From positions 2,295 through 8,899 of the forward strand of contig NHLE01000052.1 of the NCBI GenBank assembly GCA_002169365.1: a DNA stretch of 6,605 nt, written 5' to 3'. The notes beneath the pieces were generated by a model. The model was not told the origin of the DNA, did not search any database, and saw nothing but the letters and a program-made list of their open reading frames with translations. Each line of letters begins with the position of its first letter. The stretch's first letter is position 1. Position numbers and translations under genes: made by a program. This stretch comes from Pelagibacteraceae bacterium TMED259 (lineage in GTDB: Bacteria; Pseudomonadota; Alphaproteobacteria; HIMB59). Shown here in pieces: positions 1 to 6,605 of the stretch.

Positions 1-6139
<6,139 letters not shown>

Positions 6140-6141
6140 AG

Positions 6142-6169
6142 CCAAAAGTTCCTTTTGGTTTCTACCAAA
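6142..6169 (-). promoter_or_regulatory. Two overlapping, mutually exclusive hairpins at the rpoB ribosome binding site
   Basis: In the mRNA sense the rpoB leader contains TTTGGT-AGAA-ACCAAA (6169-6154, 6 pairs, 4-base loop), immediately overlapped by CCAAAAG-GAA-CTTTTGG (6158-6142, 7 pairs, 3-base loop). Both use the same CCAAA (6158-6154), so only one can form at a time. The second places the AGGAA Shine-Dalgarno partly in its stem and partly in its loop; the first leaves most of it free. Neither is followed by a T-run, so they are not ordinary terminators. The base pairing is seen directly; a regulatory role is inferred. Confidence 0.4.
6149..6153 (-). promoter_or_regulatory. rpoB ribosome binding site
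   Basis: AGGAA on the minus strand, 9 bases before ATG 6139, 12 before ATG 6136 and only 3 before the upstream TTG at 6145. The spacing selects ATG 6139 as the start. The site is embedded in the inverted repeat at 6142-6158. Confidence 0.8.
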
Positions 6170-6214
6170 TTAGTTATCTCAACGTTAGTGTGAGTTGTGA
6201 TTAATTGTCTAAAT

Positions 6215-6589
6215 TTATTTAAGTTCAACGGTTGCTCCAGCTTCTTCCAATTGTTTTTTAAAATCATCCGCTTCTTCTTTAGAAACGCCCTCTTTTAAAA
6301 CACATGGTGCTGATTCAACTTTGTCTTTTGCTTCTTTTAATCCAAGACCTGTTATTGCTCTCACAGCTTTAATGACTGCAACTTTATTGCCACCCATATC
6401 TGCTAAGGCAACATCAAACTCAGTTTTTTCTTCTGCTGCTTCGCCACCTCCAGCTGCTGCTGGTGCGGCTGCTACAGCGGCTGCTGCTGTCACGCCAAAT
6501 TTTTCTTCCATATCCGATATTAGATCCACAACTTCCATCACTGTCATATTGGAAATGCTTTCTAATATATCCTCTTTAGTTACTGCCAT
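6215..6589 (-). CDS. rplL: 50S ribosomal protein L7/L12
   Basis: Stalk protein of the large ribosomal subunit, present as dimers bound to L10; its mobile C-terminal domain recruits and stimulates elongation, initiation and release factor GTPases. At 124 residues it is close to E. coli's 121. The N-terminal dimerization domain covers about residues 1-33 ([20 protein letters not shown]...EEKFGV). An Ala/Gly/Pro-rich flexible hinge follows at about 34-53. The C-terminal domain runs from about 54, with the factor-binding helix [10 protein letters not shown] (K69, V70, I73, K74, R77) and GLGLKEAK (81-88) intact, then [10 protein letters not shown] and the terminal AGATVELK. An unusual cysteine lies at residue 96 in the SAPCVLKEG loop. 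The ATG at 6589 has a well-placed GGGAG upstream. It is followed after 75 bases by rpoB, the classical arrangement. Confidence 0.99.
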   Translation of the reverse strand: MAVTKEDILESISNMTVMEVVDLISDMEEKFGVTAAAAVAAAPAAAGGGEAAEEKTEFDVALADMGGNKVAVIKAVRAITGLGLKEAKDKVESAPCVLKEGVSKEEADDFKKQLEEAGATVELK

Positions 6590-6595
6590 TATTTT

Positions 6596-6600
6596 CTCCC
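6596..6600 (-). promoter_or_regulatory. rplL ribosome binding site
   Basis: GGGAG on the minus strand, 6 bases before the rplL ATG at 6589. It is the strongest Shine-Dalgarno in the window, which suits a protein needed in about four copies per ribosome. A TAA at 6605-6603 could be the stop of an upstream rplJ, but its reading frame cannot be determined. Confidence 0.85.
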
Positions 6601-6605
6601 GATTA

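Noticed and set aside
6140..6145. TTG at 6145 as the rpoB start, adding two residues
   Set aside because: It is only 3 bases from the AGGAA Shine-Dalgarno, and the family consensus begins at or next to the ATG pair downstream.
6142..6158. The 7-pair inverted repeat as an intrinsic terminator
   Set aside because: On the minus strand it is followed by CTATGATG, not a T-run, and it overlaps the rpoB ribosome binding site.
6183..6211. Possible promoter before rpoB: TAGACA (6211-6206), 17-base spacer, CTAACG (6188-6183)
   Set aside because: The first hexamer is one base from the -35 consensus, but the second is a poor -10 match and nearby alternatives are no better; such matches are common in AT-rich DNA.
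6443..6487. GCN-rich low-complexity stretch as a microsatellite
   Set aside because: It encodes the normal Ala/Gly/Pro hinge of L7/L12 with mixed codons, as expected for this family.

Overview
The window is a stretch of a core bacterial transcription/translation operon, read entirely from the minus strand: rplL (ribosomal protein L7/L12, 6215-6589), then rpoB (RNA polymerase beta subunit, 1913-6139), then the 5' two-fifths or so of rpoC (beta' subunit, 1-1904, running off the left edge). This is the conserved rplKAJL-rpoBC order. The 16 bases right of the rplL start hold its ribosome binding site; rplJ would be expected just outside.

The organism looks like an AT-rich, compact-genome proteobacterium, most likely a gammaproteobacterium. 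The beta subunit starts with the gamma-type [15 protein letters not shown] block. It also carries an E. coli-style insertion region in its second half, and the beta' N-terminal half appears collinear with E. coli beta' at the two points I checked (zinc cysteines 70/72/85/88, catalytic aspartates 460/462/464). Low G+C, an 8-base rpoB-rpoC gap and a 75-base rplL-rpoB gap (several hundred bases in E. coli) suggest a streamlined genome. A SAR86-like or similar marine lineage is a reasonable guess but is not shown by the sequence.

The genes act together. L7/L12 forms the ribosomal stalk that recruits translation factors, while beta and beta' form the two pincers and the active centre of RNA polymerase. 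All three appear intact in frame, with no mobile elements, tRNAs or CRISPR arrays. No convincing internal promoter or intrinsic terminator was found.

I do not see a previously undescribed system here. The points worth a second look are small: two mutually exclusive hairpins over the rpoB ribosome binding site; a beta subunit about 66 residues longer than E. coli's, about 25 of them explained by what looks like a tandem duplication of a 25-residue unit in the first lineage-specific region; a diverged second insertion region; three eight-A runs inside rpoB; and a cysteine in the L7/L12 C-terminal domain.
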